Source: Pelagibius sp050043265 (GTDB lineage Bacteria > Pseudomonadota > Alphaproteobacteria > Kiloniellales > Kiloniellaceae). Taken from it: 64,000 nucleotides of DNA. Shown one piece after another: positions 26,044 through 37,274 of the stretch. The stretch is from NCBI GenBank assembly GCA_050043265.1, contig JBHJIR010000025.1:1-64000 (forward strand), written 5' to 3'. Positions within the stretch are counted from its first letter, which is position 1; every line of letters begins with the position of its first letter. The notes under the pieces were generated by a model that did no database searches, was not told the DNA's origin, and saw nothing but the letters and a program-made list of their open reading frames with translations. The position numbers and the translations under genes were made by a program.

Positions 26044-26598
26044 TTAGACCTCGTCGCCGGAAGCGGGGGCGCGCTTGCGGCCGGTAACCATGGCCCGCAC
26101 CAGGTTTTCATGGTGCTTGAGAGAGGCCAGGGCCACGCCTGCGAGGTGAAGGCCGACGAGAACCAGCAGCAGGTTGGCAAGGACTTCGTGGGCTTCTTCG
26201 ACCCATTCCTCGCCCCAGAACATATCCAGGGTGTACATCCAGCCGGTCAGGCAGAGCGCCGCCAGGCTGACGATCAGCAGCAGGATCATCGCGCCGCCGG
26301 CCGGGTTGTGGCCGAGGTAGCGGGTCTCCCGCCCGCTCAGCAGGTCCTTGAGGTAGGCGGCGACGGCACCGGGGGAACGCACGAACTGGCTGAAGCGCGC
26401 GTAGCGGGACCCGGTGAGGCCCCAGACCACGCGGAAGCCGATCAGCCCTGCCGCGGCATAGCCTGCCCAGATGTGCAGGGCGTCCCATTCGTCGCCGCTG
26501 ATCCAGGCCACCGCGAAGCTGACGACCAGCGACCAGTGGAAGATGCGGACCAGCGGGTCCCAGACCCGGACCGTTGTGACGTCGCCCGGCGCCGCCAT
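26044..26598 (-). CDS. cytochrome b561-type membrane protein
   Basis: The 184-residue protein has four membrane helices with the histidines expected to hold two b hemes: RIFHWSL (near 19), LHIWAGY (near 41), EEAHEVLANLL and VGLHLAG (about 135-155). This is the prokaryotic b561/Ni-Fe hydrogenase cytochrome b fold. It probably moves electrons across the membrane to or from a periplasmic partner. It starts 4 nt after the PepSY gene, so they form a two-gene operon, divergent from a two-component pair that probably controls it. Confidence 0.88.
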   Translation of the reverse strand: MAAPGDVTTVRVWDPLVRIFHWSLVVSFAVAWISGDEWDALHIWAGYAAAGLIGFRVVWGLTGSRYARFSQFVRSPGAVAAYLKDLLSGRETRYLGHNPAGGAMILLLIVSLAALCLTGWMYTLDMFWGEEWVEEAHEVLANLLLVLVGLHLAGVALASLKHHENLVRAMVTGRKRAPASGDEV

Positions 26599-26602
26599 GA
26601 CC

Positions 26603-26896
26603 TCAGCTCTCCGACTTGGACTTTACGACCGCGAAGCTCTTCGGGTCGTAGTAGGCTTCCATGCGCTTGCCGGCGGCATCGGTGCCATAGACTTCGTAGC
26701 AGCCGTCGTCGACCTTGATCTTCTTGATCTTCCAGCCGTCGCCTTCCAGCTTCTGCTGCAGGGCTTCCTTCGGCTGCCATTCGGCTTGCGGGACGGAGCA
26801 GATGTCGCTGGCAAAGGCGGCACCGGCGCCCAGGGAGAGGGCGAAGGCGCCGGAAACAACGCCGGAAACGACAGCGGAAACAACGGACGTTTTCAT
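26603..26896 (-). CDS. PepSY domain periplasmic protein
   Basis: The 97-residue product has a signal peptide (cleavage likely after AAFAS near residue 30) and one PepSY domain: ALQQKLEGDGWKIKKIKVDDGCYEVYGTDAAGKRMEAYYDP. Two cysteines in the mature part (DICSVP and DGCYEV) may form a disulfide. PepSY units commonly pair with b561-type cytochromes and an OmpR-type regulator pair, as here. Its exact role is not known. Confidence 0.85.
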   Translation of the reverse strand: MKTSVVSAVVSGVVSGAFALSLGAGAAFASDICSVPQAEWQPKEALQQKLEGDGWKIKKIKVDDGCYEVYGTDAAGKRMEAYYDPKSFAVVKSKSES

Positions 26897-27001
26897 ATGA
26901 GACCTCGTAGGATTGTTGTGGCGGGTTGTTGTGGATCAGGGGCCCCGCTACAGAAGGGGCTTCGGACGGGGACCTTTTTGACCCAGGGCACTGACCGTAA
27001 A

Positions 27002-27028
27002 CTGACGGCAGGTGAATTATCCTGTCAG
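27002..27028. promoter_or_regulatory. candidate response-regulator site between PepSY and regulator genes
   Basis: CTGAC (27002-27006) and GTCAG (27024-27028) are inverted arms with an inner CAGG-N8-CCTG dyad. A direct CTGACCGTAA/CTGACGTAA pair overlaps (26991 and 27030). It sits in the 232-nt divergent promoter region. Confidence 0.4.
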
Positions 27029-27128
27029 CCTGACGTAAGCTTGCCGTGGGACTCCTGGTCTTTCGCGGAAAGCCGGCCAGAAAAATGAACCGGGGAAATC
27101 GGCCCAAAAGAGTGGAAACGGACGGCGG

Positions 27129-27788
27129 ATGCGCGTTCTCTTGATCGAAGACGAGCCCTATCTGGGCCAGGCGGTGCAGGAACAGGTGGCCGCTGACGGC
27201 CACGCCGTCGACTGGGTCAAGCGCCTGGACGAGGGCGAGACGGCGCTGCGCGCGGTCGATTACGGTTTGGTGCTGCTCGACCTGCATCTGCCCGACGGCC
27301 GCGGCCTCGACCTGCTGAAGGCCATGCGCCGCGGCGGCGACCCGCGACCGGTCATCATCCTGACCGCCCGCGACCAGATCAGCGACCGTATCGACGGCCT
27401 CAACGCCGGCGCCGACGACTACCTGGTAAAGCCCTTCGACCTGGAGGAACTGAGCGCGCGGGTGATGGCGGTGTCGCGACGCTATGCCGGCAATCCCAAT
27501 CCGCTCATCAGCTTCGGCGAGATCAAGATCGATCGGGCGGAGCGGCGCGCCTGGCGCGGCGACAAGCCGGTAGATCTGACCAAGCGGGAATGGGCGATCA
27601 TGGACCTGCTGACCCAGCGCGCCACCGCGGTCATCTCCAAGGAACAGATCGAGGAGGCGCTCTACGCCTTCGGCTCGGAGATCGAAAGCAACACCGTGGA
27701 GGTGCACGTCAGCCGCCTGCGCAAGAAGCTGGGCCGCGATGCCATTCAGACCCTGCGCGGCGTCGGCTATCGACTGGGGTCGGCGTGA
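27129..27788 (+). CDS. OmpR-family response regulator (QseB/PmrA-like)
   Basis: The 219-residue protein has a receiver domain (1-116) with Asp51 in LVLLDLHLPDG and Lys in DYLVKPFD, and a winged-helix domain (about 125-218) with SNTVEVHVSRLRKKLG and the closing GVGYRLG. Its last codons overlap the kinase start (GTGA). It is transcribed away from the PepSY/b561 operon, whose promoter region it shares, so that operon is its likely target. Confidence 0.9.
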   Translation: MRVLLIEDEPYLGQAVQEQVAADGHAVDWVKRLDEGETALRAVDYGLVLLDLHLPDGRGLDLLKAMRRGGDPRPVIILTARDQISDRIDGLNAGADDYLVKPFDLEELSARVMAVSRRYAGNPNPLISFGEIKIDRAERRAWRGDKPVDLTKREWAIMDLLTQRATAVISKEQIEEALYAFGSEIESNTVEVHVSRLRKKLGRDAIQTLRGVGYRLGSA

Positions 27789-29212
27789 CGGCACCCCCTG
27801 GCAGCGAGAAGGCCAGCGTGAAGGCGAACGGGGCACGGGCGCCCTGGAGCATTGCCCAGCGCCTCAGCTCCGTCCTGACCTTGGCCATTGCGGCCCTGTG
27901 GCTGGTGGCCGTGATCGTCGCCGCGGCGGTGGTGCGGCACGAAACCAACGAGGTCTTCGACAGCGCCCTGCAGGAAACCGCCCAGCGCCTGGTGCCTCTG
28001 GTGGTCGACGGCTTCGGCGAGGAGGACGAAGAAGAGGCGCACGAGCTGGAAGCCCGGGTGATCGAGGAGAACCTCGAATTCGCCGAGCACGAGGAGTACT
28101 TGGTCTATCAGGTGCGCGACGCCGAGGGCCACGTGCTGTTGCGCTCCCATGACGCCCCGGCGACGGCTTTCCCGGCGGCACTGCGGCGTGGTCTTGACGA
28201 AGCCGACGGCTGGCGTTTCTTCACCGAGCACTACGTGCCGTCGGATCTCTACGTCCAGGTCGGGGAGCCGCTGGCGCATCGCCGCGAGGCGGTCTACGAA
28301 ACCCTGGCCGGTCTCATTGCACCGCTGGCCCTGCTGATTCCACTGGCCGGCTTCGTCATTTTCCGGACCGTGCGCCGCAGCCTCGCACCGCTGATCGCCG
28401 TGCGTGCCGAGCTCGATGCACGCGGCGGCGCCAACCTCTCGCCGATCGCCAGCGACGCCATGCCGACGGAACTGGCGCCGATCATCGAAGACGTGAACCG
28501 CCTGCTGGCGCGCCTGGGCAAGGTGCTGGACAGCGAGCGCGCCTTCGCCGCCAACTCCGCCCATGAACTGCGCACGCCGGTCGCTGCCGCTCTGGCGCAG
28601 ACCCAGCGACTGGCGAGCGAACTGCAGGGAAACGGGGATCTTCAGGGGCAGCGCACCCGCGGCGATCAGATCGCGTCCGCCCTGCACCGCCTCGGCGACC
28701 TGGTGGAAAAGCTGCTGCAACTCGCCCGTGCCGAGGCAGGCATCGCCCTCAGCCGCGATCCTGTCGATGTCATGCCGGCGCTGCGCTTGGTCGTCGAGGA
28801 ACTGGCGCGGCGCGGCGGAATCGGCGACCGACTCGATTTCGACGACGGCGGCTGGCAGACGCTGCCGGCGCGCATCGACATCGATGCCTTTGCCATCGCC
28901 CTGCGCAATCTCATCGACAACGCGCTGCATCATGGCCGCAAAGGCGGTCCGGTCCAGGTCTTCGTCGATGTCGAGGGCGCCATCCACGTGCGCAACGAAG
29001 GCGCTGTGGTGCCGCCAGAACGGCTCGCGCGCCTTACCGAGCGTTTCGAGCGCGCCGGCGCCGCGGCGACGGGCGCCGGCCTCGGCCTTGCCATCGTCGA
29101 GATGATCCTGGCCCAATCCGGTGGCACCTTGACGTTGCACTCACCGGCGCTGGGGCGCGCCGACGGCTTCGAGGCGGTGCTGCGGCTTGATCTGGCAGAG
29201 CAGGCGGCCTGA
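27785..29212 (+). CDS. two-component sensor histidine kinase
   Basis: The 475-residue product starts at a GTG that overlaps the regulator's TGA. It has a first membrane helix (about 31-50), an acidic periplasmic domain (EEDEEEAHELEARVIEE), a second helix near 175-195, HAMP-like linker, and a kinase core with His260 in NSAHELRTPVAAAL, an N box (LRNLIDNALHHG) and TGAGLGLAIVEM. The acidic loop might bind a cation (inference). It partners with the preceding regulator. Confidence 0.9.
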   Translation: MTAPPGSEKASVKANGARAPWSIAQRLSSVLTLAIAALWLVAVIVAAAVVRHETNEVFDSALQETAQRLVPLVVDGFGEEDEEEAHELEARVIEENLEFAEHEEYLVYQVRDAEGHVLLRSHDAPATAFPAALRRGLDEADGWRFFTEHYVPSDLYVQVGEPLAHRREAVYETLAGLIAPLALLIPLAGFVIFRTVRRSLAPLIAVRAELDARGGANLSPIASDAMPTELAPIIEDVNRLLARLGKVLDSERAFAANSAHELRTPVAAALAQTQRLASELQGNGDLQGQRTRGDQIASALHRLGDLVEKLLQLARAEAGIALSRDPVDVMPALRLVVEELARRGGIGDRLDFDDGGWQTLPARIDIDAFAIALRNLIDNALHHGRKGGPVQVFVDVEGAIHVRNEGAVVPPERLARLTERFERAGAAATGAGLGLAIVEMILAQSGGTLTLHSPALGRADGFEAVLRLDLAEQAA

Positions 29213-29298
29213 CGGCATTTAGCGCAAATGCCGGCTTCGTTCGAGGCTGTCCCCGATCCGTTTCCCGTTAACGCTTCCTTCGTCGGCGCGACGTTTCA

Positions 29299-29847
29299 AT
29301 GCCCGGAACCGGCGCTGTAACGACGGAAACGGGATCGATGAGCGAAGTGGAGGAAGGGCCTCCCGTCTGCTTTGCCTGCGAGTTCGAGCAGCGGGGCTTT
29401 CCCTGCCGTGACGGGCAGGGCGCCTATCAGGAAAACGCTGTCGCGCTGGCCTTGCGCGACTGCTACCGGCTTGCCGGAGAAGGCGACCACGAACCGCTTG
29501 CCTGGGCCGTCGAGTGCGTCGACGAACTCATTCTCGAATCACCGCAGATGGCGCTGAACTTCATCCTCCTGGCGCTGCCGATTTTCGAGACTGACGAGGA
29601 TCTGGCAGTGCTGGCGGCAGGGCCTCTGGAGGATCTGCTTGGCTGCCACGGTGCGGCCGTCATCGACCGCGTCGAGGTCGAGGCGGCGGGCAACGACCGC
29701 TTTCGTCTGCTTCTGTCCGGTGTTCGGGGGCGCAACGACGTCGGTGGGGAGATCTGGCGGCGCCTTCAGCGGACGCTGGGTTCCGGGCCCTGGCTCGACC
29801 GCGATCCGCGTACGCCGCAAGATTCCGATGAGGAGCCGGAAGCCTAG
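29299..29847 (+). CDS. hypothetical protein, possible DUF6869-like domain
   Basis: The product is up to 182 residues; an internal ATG at 29338 would give 169. The core (about 50-160) resembles DUF6869-type proteins: LAWAVECVDELILESPQMALNFILLAL, then LLGCHGAAVIDRVEVEAAGNDRFRLLLSGV. Three cysteines in CFACEFEQRGFPC near the start might bind metal. No membrane segment is seen. The stop overlaps that of the convergent HxlR gene at a CTAG palindrome. The function is unknown. Confidence 0.7.
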   Translation: MPGTGAVTTETGSMSEVEEGPPVCFACEFEQRGFPCRDGQGAYQENAVALALRDCYRLAGEGDHEPLAWAVECVDELILESPQMALNFILLALPIFETDEDLAVLAAGPLEDLLGCHGAAVIDRVEVEAAGNDRFRLLLSGVRGRNDVGGEIWRRLQRTLGSGPWLDRDPRTPQDSDEEPEA

Positions 29848-30542
29848 ATCGCCTTCGTTGTCCGCTGCGGCTTCACCTTGGTGAGCGGACTGAGATTCAG
29901 CCAGGCCTTCAATGCCCGGCGTGCCCGGGCGGAGCCGATGGCTTCCAGCCGCCCACTGGACAGCGCGCGGTTCAGCGGCAGGTCGCCGCGCACGATGTAG
30001 ATCATGTCCGGCAGGGTGGCGGCGAGGTAAAGGTCGACGTCGAAGCCGGGGTCTTCCAGGCAGAGTTCGCAGGTGCCCTCTCGATTGATGAACCACCACA
30101 GCCGCTGCTTGTGCGGTTGGTCGGTGAACTCGATGCGCACCAGGCTCTGCGGCTTGCCGAAGGCGGTGGCGTCGGCGGAGCGTTCCAGCGACCACACCAG
30201 CAGGCCCAGGTCGATCTCCCCGTCCACCAGCTCGCGGCGCGACCAGCGTTGACCCCAGGTGCCCAGTGCGATCACCAGGGGGATGAACTCGCGGCCCGGC
30301 TCGGTCAGGTGATAGGTTTTGCCGCGTCCACCTTCCTGCGGCCGGGCTTCGACGATGCCCTCGGTTTCCAGTTGCTTGAGGCGTTTCGACAGCAGAGTCG
30401 GCGACATCAGCGGGACGCCGCGGTGCAACTCGGAAAAACGCGTCGCCCCGGCCGCCAGATCGCGCACGATCAGCGGCGTCCAGCGTTCGCAGAACAGCTC
30501 GGAGGCCTTGGCGACGGGACAGAACTGGCCATAGCTCTTCAT
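29844..30542 (-). CDS. HxlR-family transcriptional regulator
   Basis: The 232-residue protein begins with an HxlR winged helix: CPVAKASELFCERWTPLIVRDL, MSPTLLSKRLKQLETEGIVE and GRGKTYHLTEPG. A C-terminal domain of about 110 residues follows, a common extended form in proteobacteria, which may bind ligand. The single cysteine near residue 8 (FCPVAK) is the redox-sensing position in some relatives. It is divergent from a methyltransferase gene, its likely target, with a GAACTA/TAGTTC dyad between them. Confidence 0.88.
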   Translation of the reverse strand: MKSYGQFCPVAKASELFCERWTPLIVRDLAAGATRFSELHRGVPLMSPTLLSKRLKQLETEGIVEARPQEGGRGKTYHLTEPGREFIPLVIALGTWGQRWSRRELVDGEIDLGLLVWSLERSADATAFGKPQSLVRIEFTDQPHKQRLWWFINREGTCELCLEDPGFDVDLYLAATLPDMIYIVRGDLPLNRALSSGRLEAIGSARARRALKAWLNLSPLTKVKPQRTTKAI

Positions 30543-30594
30543 GGCATCCTCCTCATCGGCATATCGCAGGCTACCACGCTGCGTCGGGGCCGTT

Positions 30595-30618
30595 GAACTA
30601 CACTTTGTGGACTAGTTC
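30595..30618. promoter_or_regulatory. candidate HxlR operator
   Basis: GAACTA (30595-30600) and TAGTTC (30613-30618) are perfect inverted arms around 12 nt that include CAC-TTT-GTG. The element lies midway between divergent HxlR and methyltransferase genes. Confidence 0.45.
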
Positions 30619-30679
30619 TGCCGGGCGGCGTTCGGCCAGGCTTCCTCCCGTTCCAACGATCCGGTCATGGGAGGTAGCG

Positions 30680-31486
30680 ATGAACACCCTGAAGAAGGAC
30701 CCAATGGAGAGCGGCCAACTCACCATTACCGCCGCCCAGGTCTACGAGGAATTCTTTGTGCCGGCGCTGTTCGGCGAATGGGCCCCGCGGGTTTGCGACG
30801 CGGCCGGCCTTGGTCCGGGGCAGCGGCTGCTCGACGTCGCCTGCGGTACCGGCGTGGTGGCGCGTGAGGCTCTGCGGCGCGGCGCCCAGGTCGCCGGGCT
30901 CGACCGCAACGACGGGATGCTGGCGGTGGCGCGGCGCCTGGCGCCCGCCGTGGACTGGCGCGACGGCCTGGCGGAGCGGATTCCCTTCGAGGCCGATCGT
31001 TTCGATGCCGTCACCTGCCAGTTCGGCCTGATGTTCTTCGAGGATCGGACGGCGGCGCTGCGCGAGATGGCACGCGTCGTGAAACCCGGCGGCCGTCTGG
31101 TGGTGGCGACGTGGGATTTACTGGAGCGGACGCCCGGCTACAGGGCCATGGTCGGCCTGCTGCAGCGCCTCTTCGGCACCGAGATCGCCGGGGCCTTGCG
31201 CGCGCCCTTCGTGCTCGGCGAACCCGACGATCTGTGTGGTCTGTTCGACAGCGCCGGTCTCGCCAATCCGAAGGTCGAGACCGTCGTGGGCACCGCACGC
31301 TTTCCCTCCATCGCCGAGTGGGTCCGCACCGATGTGAAGGGCTGGACCCTGGCCGATGCCATCGACGATGAACAGTACGCGGAGTTGCAGGCCGCTGCGC
31401 AGGAGGAGCTGCAGCGCTTCCGGCAGCCGGACGGAACCGTCGTCTTCGACTCGCCCGCCCATATCGTGTCGGCGGTGAAGGGGTAA
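30680..31486 (+). CDS. class I SAM-dependent methyltransferase
   Basis: The 268-residue protein has the Rossmann methyltransferase fold: motif I LLDVACGTGVVAREA (about 53-67), acidic loop GLDRNDGML, and motif III-IV VTCQFGLMFFEDRTAALREMARVVKPGG, typical of UbiE/Mtf11-type enzymes. The acceptor is unknown. GGGAGGT lies 6 nt before the ATG at 30680; longer frames are rejected. HxlR-methyltransferase divergent pairs are common and suggest regulated detoxification or metabolite methylation. Confidence 0.88.
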   Translation: MNTLKKDPMESGQLTITAAQVYEEFFVPALFGEWAPRVCDAAGLGPGQRLLDVACGTGVVAREALRRGAQVAGLDRNDGMLAVARRLAPAVDWRDGLAERIPFEADRFDAVTCQFGLMFFEDRTAALREMARVVKPGGRLVVATWDLLERTPGYRAMVGLLQRLFGTEIAGALRAPFVLGEPDDLCGLFDSAGLANPKVETVVGTARFPSIAEWVRTDVKGWTLADAIDDEQYAELQAAAQEELQRFRQPDGTVVFDSPAHIVSAVKG

Positions 31487-31510
31487 GCCCGCATCTCCAT
31501 ATACTCCCTT

Positions 31511-31594
31511 GTCACCCTCGGACTTGTTCCGAGGGTCCAGGAGCAACCGTAGCGCCGCCCGCCCTGGATGCTCGGGACAAGCCCGAGCATGACA
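31511..31594. repeat. REP-like inverted doublet after the methyltransferase gene
   Basis: Element B (31511-31541, GTCACCCTCGGAC...GAGGGTCCAGG) precedes inverted element A (31562-31594, CCCTGGATGCTCGGG...GAGCATGACA), the opposite order to the pair at 21094. The doublet lies between two copies of GGTGAAGGGGTA (31474-31485 and 31636-31647). Confidence 0.8.
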
Positions 31595-31683
31595 ATAGAG
31601 GACTACGACAGAGGCACTACGACCGCGCCGGCGCAGGTGAAGGGGTAGTTGCCCTAATCTGCTGCGCCTGCTACCGAGCATCC

Positions 31684-32270
31684 ATGCTTGAATTTGCCGC
31701 AGCGGTTTTCTTCCTGATCATCACGCCCGGCCCCGGCGTTCTCTCGACCGCCGGGGTCGGCTCCGGTTACGGCTACCGCGCGGGGCTCGCCTACGTCGCC
31801 GGCCTGTGGATCGGCAATGCCCTGGTCGGGGCGGCGGTGGTCTCCGGCATTGCCGCCGTGGCCTTGGCACAGCCCGGCCTGCGCGAGGTGCTGCTGTGGG
31901 GATCGGCGGCCTATCTGCTGTGGCTGGCGGCGAAGATCGCCTTCGCCGGGGCGCGCATCGCCTTCATCCATTCCGAACGGGCGCCGGGCTTCTGGAACGG
32001 CCTCGCCCTGCAGCCGATCAATCCCAAGGCCTACGCAGTGAACACGGCGCTGTTTTCCGGTTTCGCCTTCATGCCGGATGCGCTGGCCGCCGAAACGGCG
32101 ATCAAGTTCGCCATCCTGAACGCCATTTGGATCCCGATCCATCTGCTGTGGCTTTGGGCCGGCGTCACCCTGCGCCGCCTCGACCTCGATCCCAAGGTTC
32201 AGCGCGCCATCAACATCGCCATGGCGCTCTCCATGCTGGCCGTGGTCGCCATCGCGGTCGCCGCGCAGAT

Positions 32271-32274
<4 letters not shown>
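31684..32274 (+). CDS. LysE-family translocator
   Basis: The 196-residue membrane protein has six helices and the family signature near the start, FFLIITPGPGVLSTAGVGSG, with NPKAYAVNTALFSG in the middle. It should export an amino acid or related metabolite. Its stop overlaps the convergent helicase stop by 4 nt. A different LysE paralog lies at 55284-55877. Confidence 0.87.
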
Positions 32275-35126
<2,852 letters not shown>

Positions 35127-35326
35127 GTCTGGACTATATCGGGAACAACAGGGCCACGCATTCCGATAAGGCGGCAGCCGGGCATTTGTCCTGGGGTCTG
35201 CCTGGGGGCTTCCCGGGCGTTTCGGCGCCTGCCGCAGGGCTGCCCGCCCGGGGCGGAATCGGGTTATGCTGGCCGGACGAAGGGCCACCCCCTGGTGATG
35301 TCGGGGGTGTTTCAGTAGGGAGCAGG

Positions 35327-35923
35327 ATGGGTTTTGCCGCTGCGGTGGGAAGCGACGACGTGAAGACGGGTTCCGGCGGCGGCGATGCCGACCTGGACGC
35401 TTTGTTCCAGGGCGACAAGGCGGCGTGGGACCGCTTCGTGCTGCACCATGCCGGGGTGATCTTCGCCGCGGTGCGCCGCCGGCTGGTGCCGGCCGGGCGC
35501 ACCTCGGATGCGGAGGACGTGGTGCAGGACGTCTTCGTCCGGTTGTGCCAGCACGATTTCCGCCTGCTGCGCAACTACGACGCCGCGCGGGCCAAGATGC
35601 CCACCTGGCTGACCGTGGTGGCCAACTCGGCGGCGGTCGATCACCTGCGGCGCCTGCGCCGGCGCACCGAAGACATCGAGACGCAGCCGGAATCCGTACT
35701 GGCCGTCGACCCCGTAATCCATGAGACGGTGAAGATCCCCGACGGCCTGCTGTCGCCGCGTCAGGCCCTGGTGCTGGAGTTGCTGTACCAGCGGGACATG
35801 ACGCCGGGCGAGGCGGCCGAGGTCGTCGGCATCGACCCGCAGACGGTGCGCTCCATGCACCACAAGGCGCTGGTGAAGCTGCGGGCGCACTTCCAGGCGG
35901 AACTGGGAGAGGACGGCCCGTGA
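35327..35923 (+). CDS. ECF-type RNA polymerase sigma factor
   Basis: The 198-residue protein has sigma region 2 (about 30-100; AEDVVQDVFVRL, PTWLTVVANSAAVDHLRRLRRR) and region 4 (about 130-190; LSPRQALVLELLYQRDMTPGEAAEVVGIDPQTVRSMHHKALVKLR). AGGGAGCAGG precedes the ATG at 35327. The next two genes encode an anti-sigma-like membrane protein and a periplasmic sensor, so it is probably released on an envelope or metal signal. It shares a 200-nt promoter region with the helicase gene. Confidence 0.9.
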   Translation: MGFAAAVGSDDVKTGSGGGDADLDALFQGDKAAWDRFVLHHAGVIFAAVRRRLVPAGRTSDAEDVVQDVFVRLCQHDFRLLRNYDAARAKMPTWLTVVANSAAVDHLRRLRRRTEDIETQPESVLAVDPVIHETVKIPDGLLSPRQALVLELLYQRDMTPGEAAEVVGIDPQTVRSMHHKALVKLRAHFQAELGEDGP

Positions 35924-35996
35924 GCCAACGAGGTCCATGGGGATATTTGAGGGGCAGGCGGCGTAAGCTTATTCGAGGGGCAAGAGGTTTAGAGGC

Positions 35997-36533
35997 ATGA
36001 GCGAAGAGGACAACAAATCCAAGCAGGGCGCGGCCCTCTGGCGCCGGGCGCGGGCCCAGTTGCCAGAGGATTGGCAGCGGCTGGCCGACGACGGCGCGCC
36101 GGATGCCACGCTGCTGGCCGGCTATCTCGACGGCCGTCTGGCCGAGGACGAGGCGGCGCGGCTGGAGGCCCGTCTGGCGGGCGAGCCGGCGCTGCTCGAC
36201 GAACTGCTGGCCCTGCGCGCGGCCCTGGATGCCGGGGCCGAAACGGCGCCGGCCACGGTGGTGACGCGCGCCCAGGCGGCGTATCCGGGCCGGCCGGCGT
36301 TGCGCGCCGTGGCTTCGGAAAAACCTTCTCTGCTGGGCCGTTTGCTGGGCGGCCTGGTCGGTTTCCAGCTCCGCCCGGCGGTGTCGGCCCTCGCGGCCGC
36401 CGCCCTGCTGCTGGGCTGTGCCGGGGCTTTCGAGTTGGGGCGTTATCAGGCCCAGCAGCTCGACACGACCACGCAACTCGCCGAAACCGGTGACAGCGAC
36501 GTGCCGGTCGAGTTCGTGATCAGCGGGCTGTGA
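35997..36533 (+). CDS. anti-sigma factor-like membrane protein
   Basis: The 178-residue protein has an N-terminal helical domain resembling an anti-sigma domain (LLAGYLDGRLAEDEAARLEARLAGEPALLDELLAL) and one membrane helix (about 122-142). It lacks the His/Cys zinc site of ZAS anti-sigma factors and in fact has no cysteine in that domain. It should hold the sigma factor at the inner membrane. Its place between sigma and sensor genes supports the call, but direct sequence similarity is modest. Confidence 0.72.
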   Translation: MSEEDNKSKQGAALWRRARAQLPEDWQRLADDGAPDATLLAGYLDGRLAEDEAARLEARLAGEPALLDELLALRAALDAGAETAPATVVTRAQAAYPGRPALRAVASEKPSLLGRLLGGLVGFQLRPAVSALAAAALLLGCAGAFELGRYQAQQLDTTTQLAETGDSDVPVEFVISGL

Positions 36534-36553
36534 AGGGTGGTCTTGAGCAAAGG

Positions 36554-36609
36554 GCCGGGTGCGTTAAGCCGACTGAGTTAGGCCGGGTGAGTTAGGCCAG
36601 GTGAGTTAG
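36554..36609. repeat. 14-bp tandem repeat between anti-sigma and sensor genes
   Basis: Four 14-bp units (GCCGGGTGCGTTAA, GCCGACTGAGTTAG, GCCGGGTGAGTTAG, GCCAGGTGAGTTAG) follow the anti-sigma stop codon. They carry TGA and TAG/TAA stops in more than one frame. Confidence 0.8.
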
Positions 36610-36627
36610 AGCGAGAAAGCAAGAAAG

Positions 36628-37134
36628 ATGCGTAGCAAGGTTATCTGGTTCCTGCTGGCCGCCTCCCTGGCGCTGAACCTGTTTTTCGTCGCCGGCGTGG
36701 TCTGGCCGCGGCTGATGGGCCACCCGCATTTCCCGCACCGTTATGACCCGGTCGCCAAGGCGGCCGAGGAGTTCTCGCTGGACGACAGCCAGACCGCCGC
36801 CCTGGCGGCCCTGCGGGGCCGCATGGCCGAACGCCTGGCCGACGGGCGCAGCGCGCGCGACGGCTTCCAGGCCATCCTCCTACGGGCGCTGGAGCAGCCG
36901 GATTTCGACCGCGACGCCCTGGCCCTGGCGCTGGCCGAGCGGCGCGAGCAGGGCGATGACATGATCCTCGACATGACCGGGGAACTGCACGGCTTCCTGG
37001 CCGGCCTCGGCCCCCGGCAGAAGGCGGCCTTCCTGGAGCGCGCCCAGGAGCGCGATTTCCTGCGCCGTCTGCTGTTCCCGCCGCCGCCCCGGCGTGACCG
37101 CGACGATGACGAGAGGCGCCCGCCGCCGCAATAG
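36628..37134 (+). CDS. periplasmic heavy-metal sensor (CnrX/ZraP-like)
   Basis: The 168-residue product has an uncleaved N-terminal anchor helix (about 4-26) and a periplasmic all-helical domain of the CnrX/ZraP type (FSLDDSQTAALAALRGRMAE, then ALAERREQGDDMILDMTGELHGFLAGLGPRQKAAFLE). His-rich HPHFPH after the anchor could bind metal. The tail is Pro/Arg/Asp-rich. In Cupriavidus CnrX-CnrY-CnrH, a sensor, anti-sigma and ECF sigma work together; this operon has the same parts in a different order. The metal is not predicted. Confidence 0.78.
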   Translation: MRSKVIWFLLAASLALNLFFVAGVVWPRLMGHPHFPHRYDPVAKAAEEFSLDDSQTAALAALRGRMAERLADGRSARDGFQAILLRALEQPDFDRDALALALAERREQGDDMILDMTGELHGFLAGLGPRQKAAFLERAQERDFLRRLLFPPPPRRDRDDDERRPPPQ

Positions 37135-37274
37135 GCCGGATTTCCGGACTTCCCGGGGGTTTCCCGGCACCGCGCGGCGTTGACGCTGCTGCGCAGGCGG
37201 CCTAGTGTCCGCCCCACTTGAAGGGGCCGGCATTGGGCCGTTTCCGCAAGAATCCCCGTCGAACGAGTGAAGCC

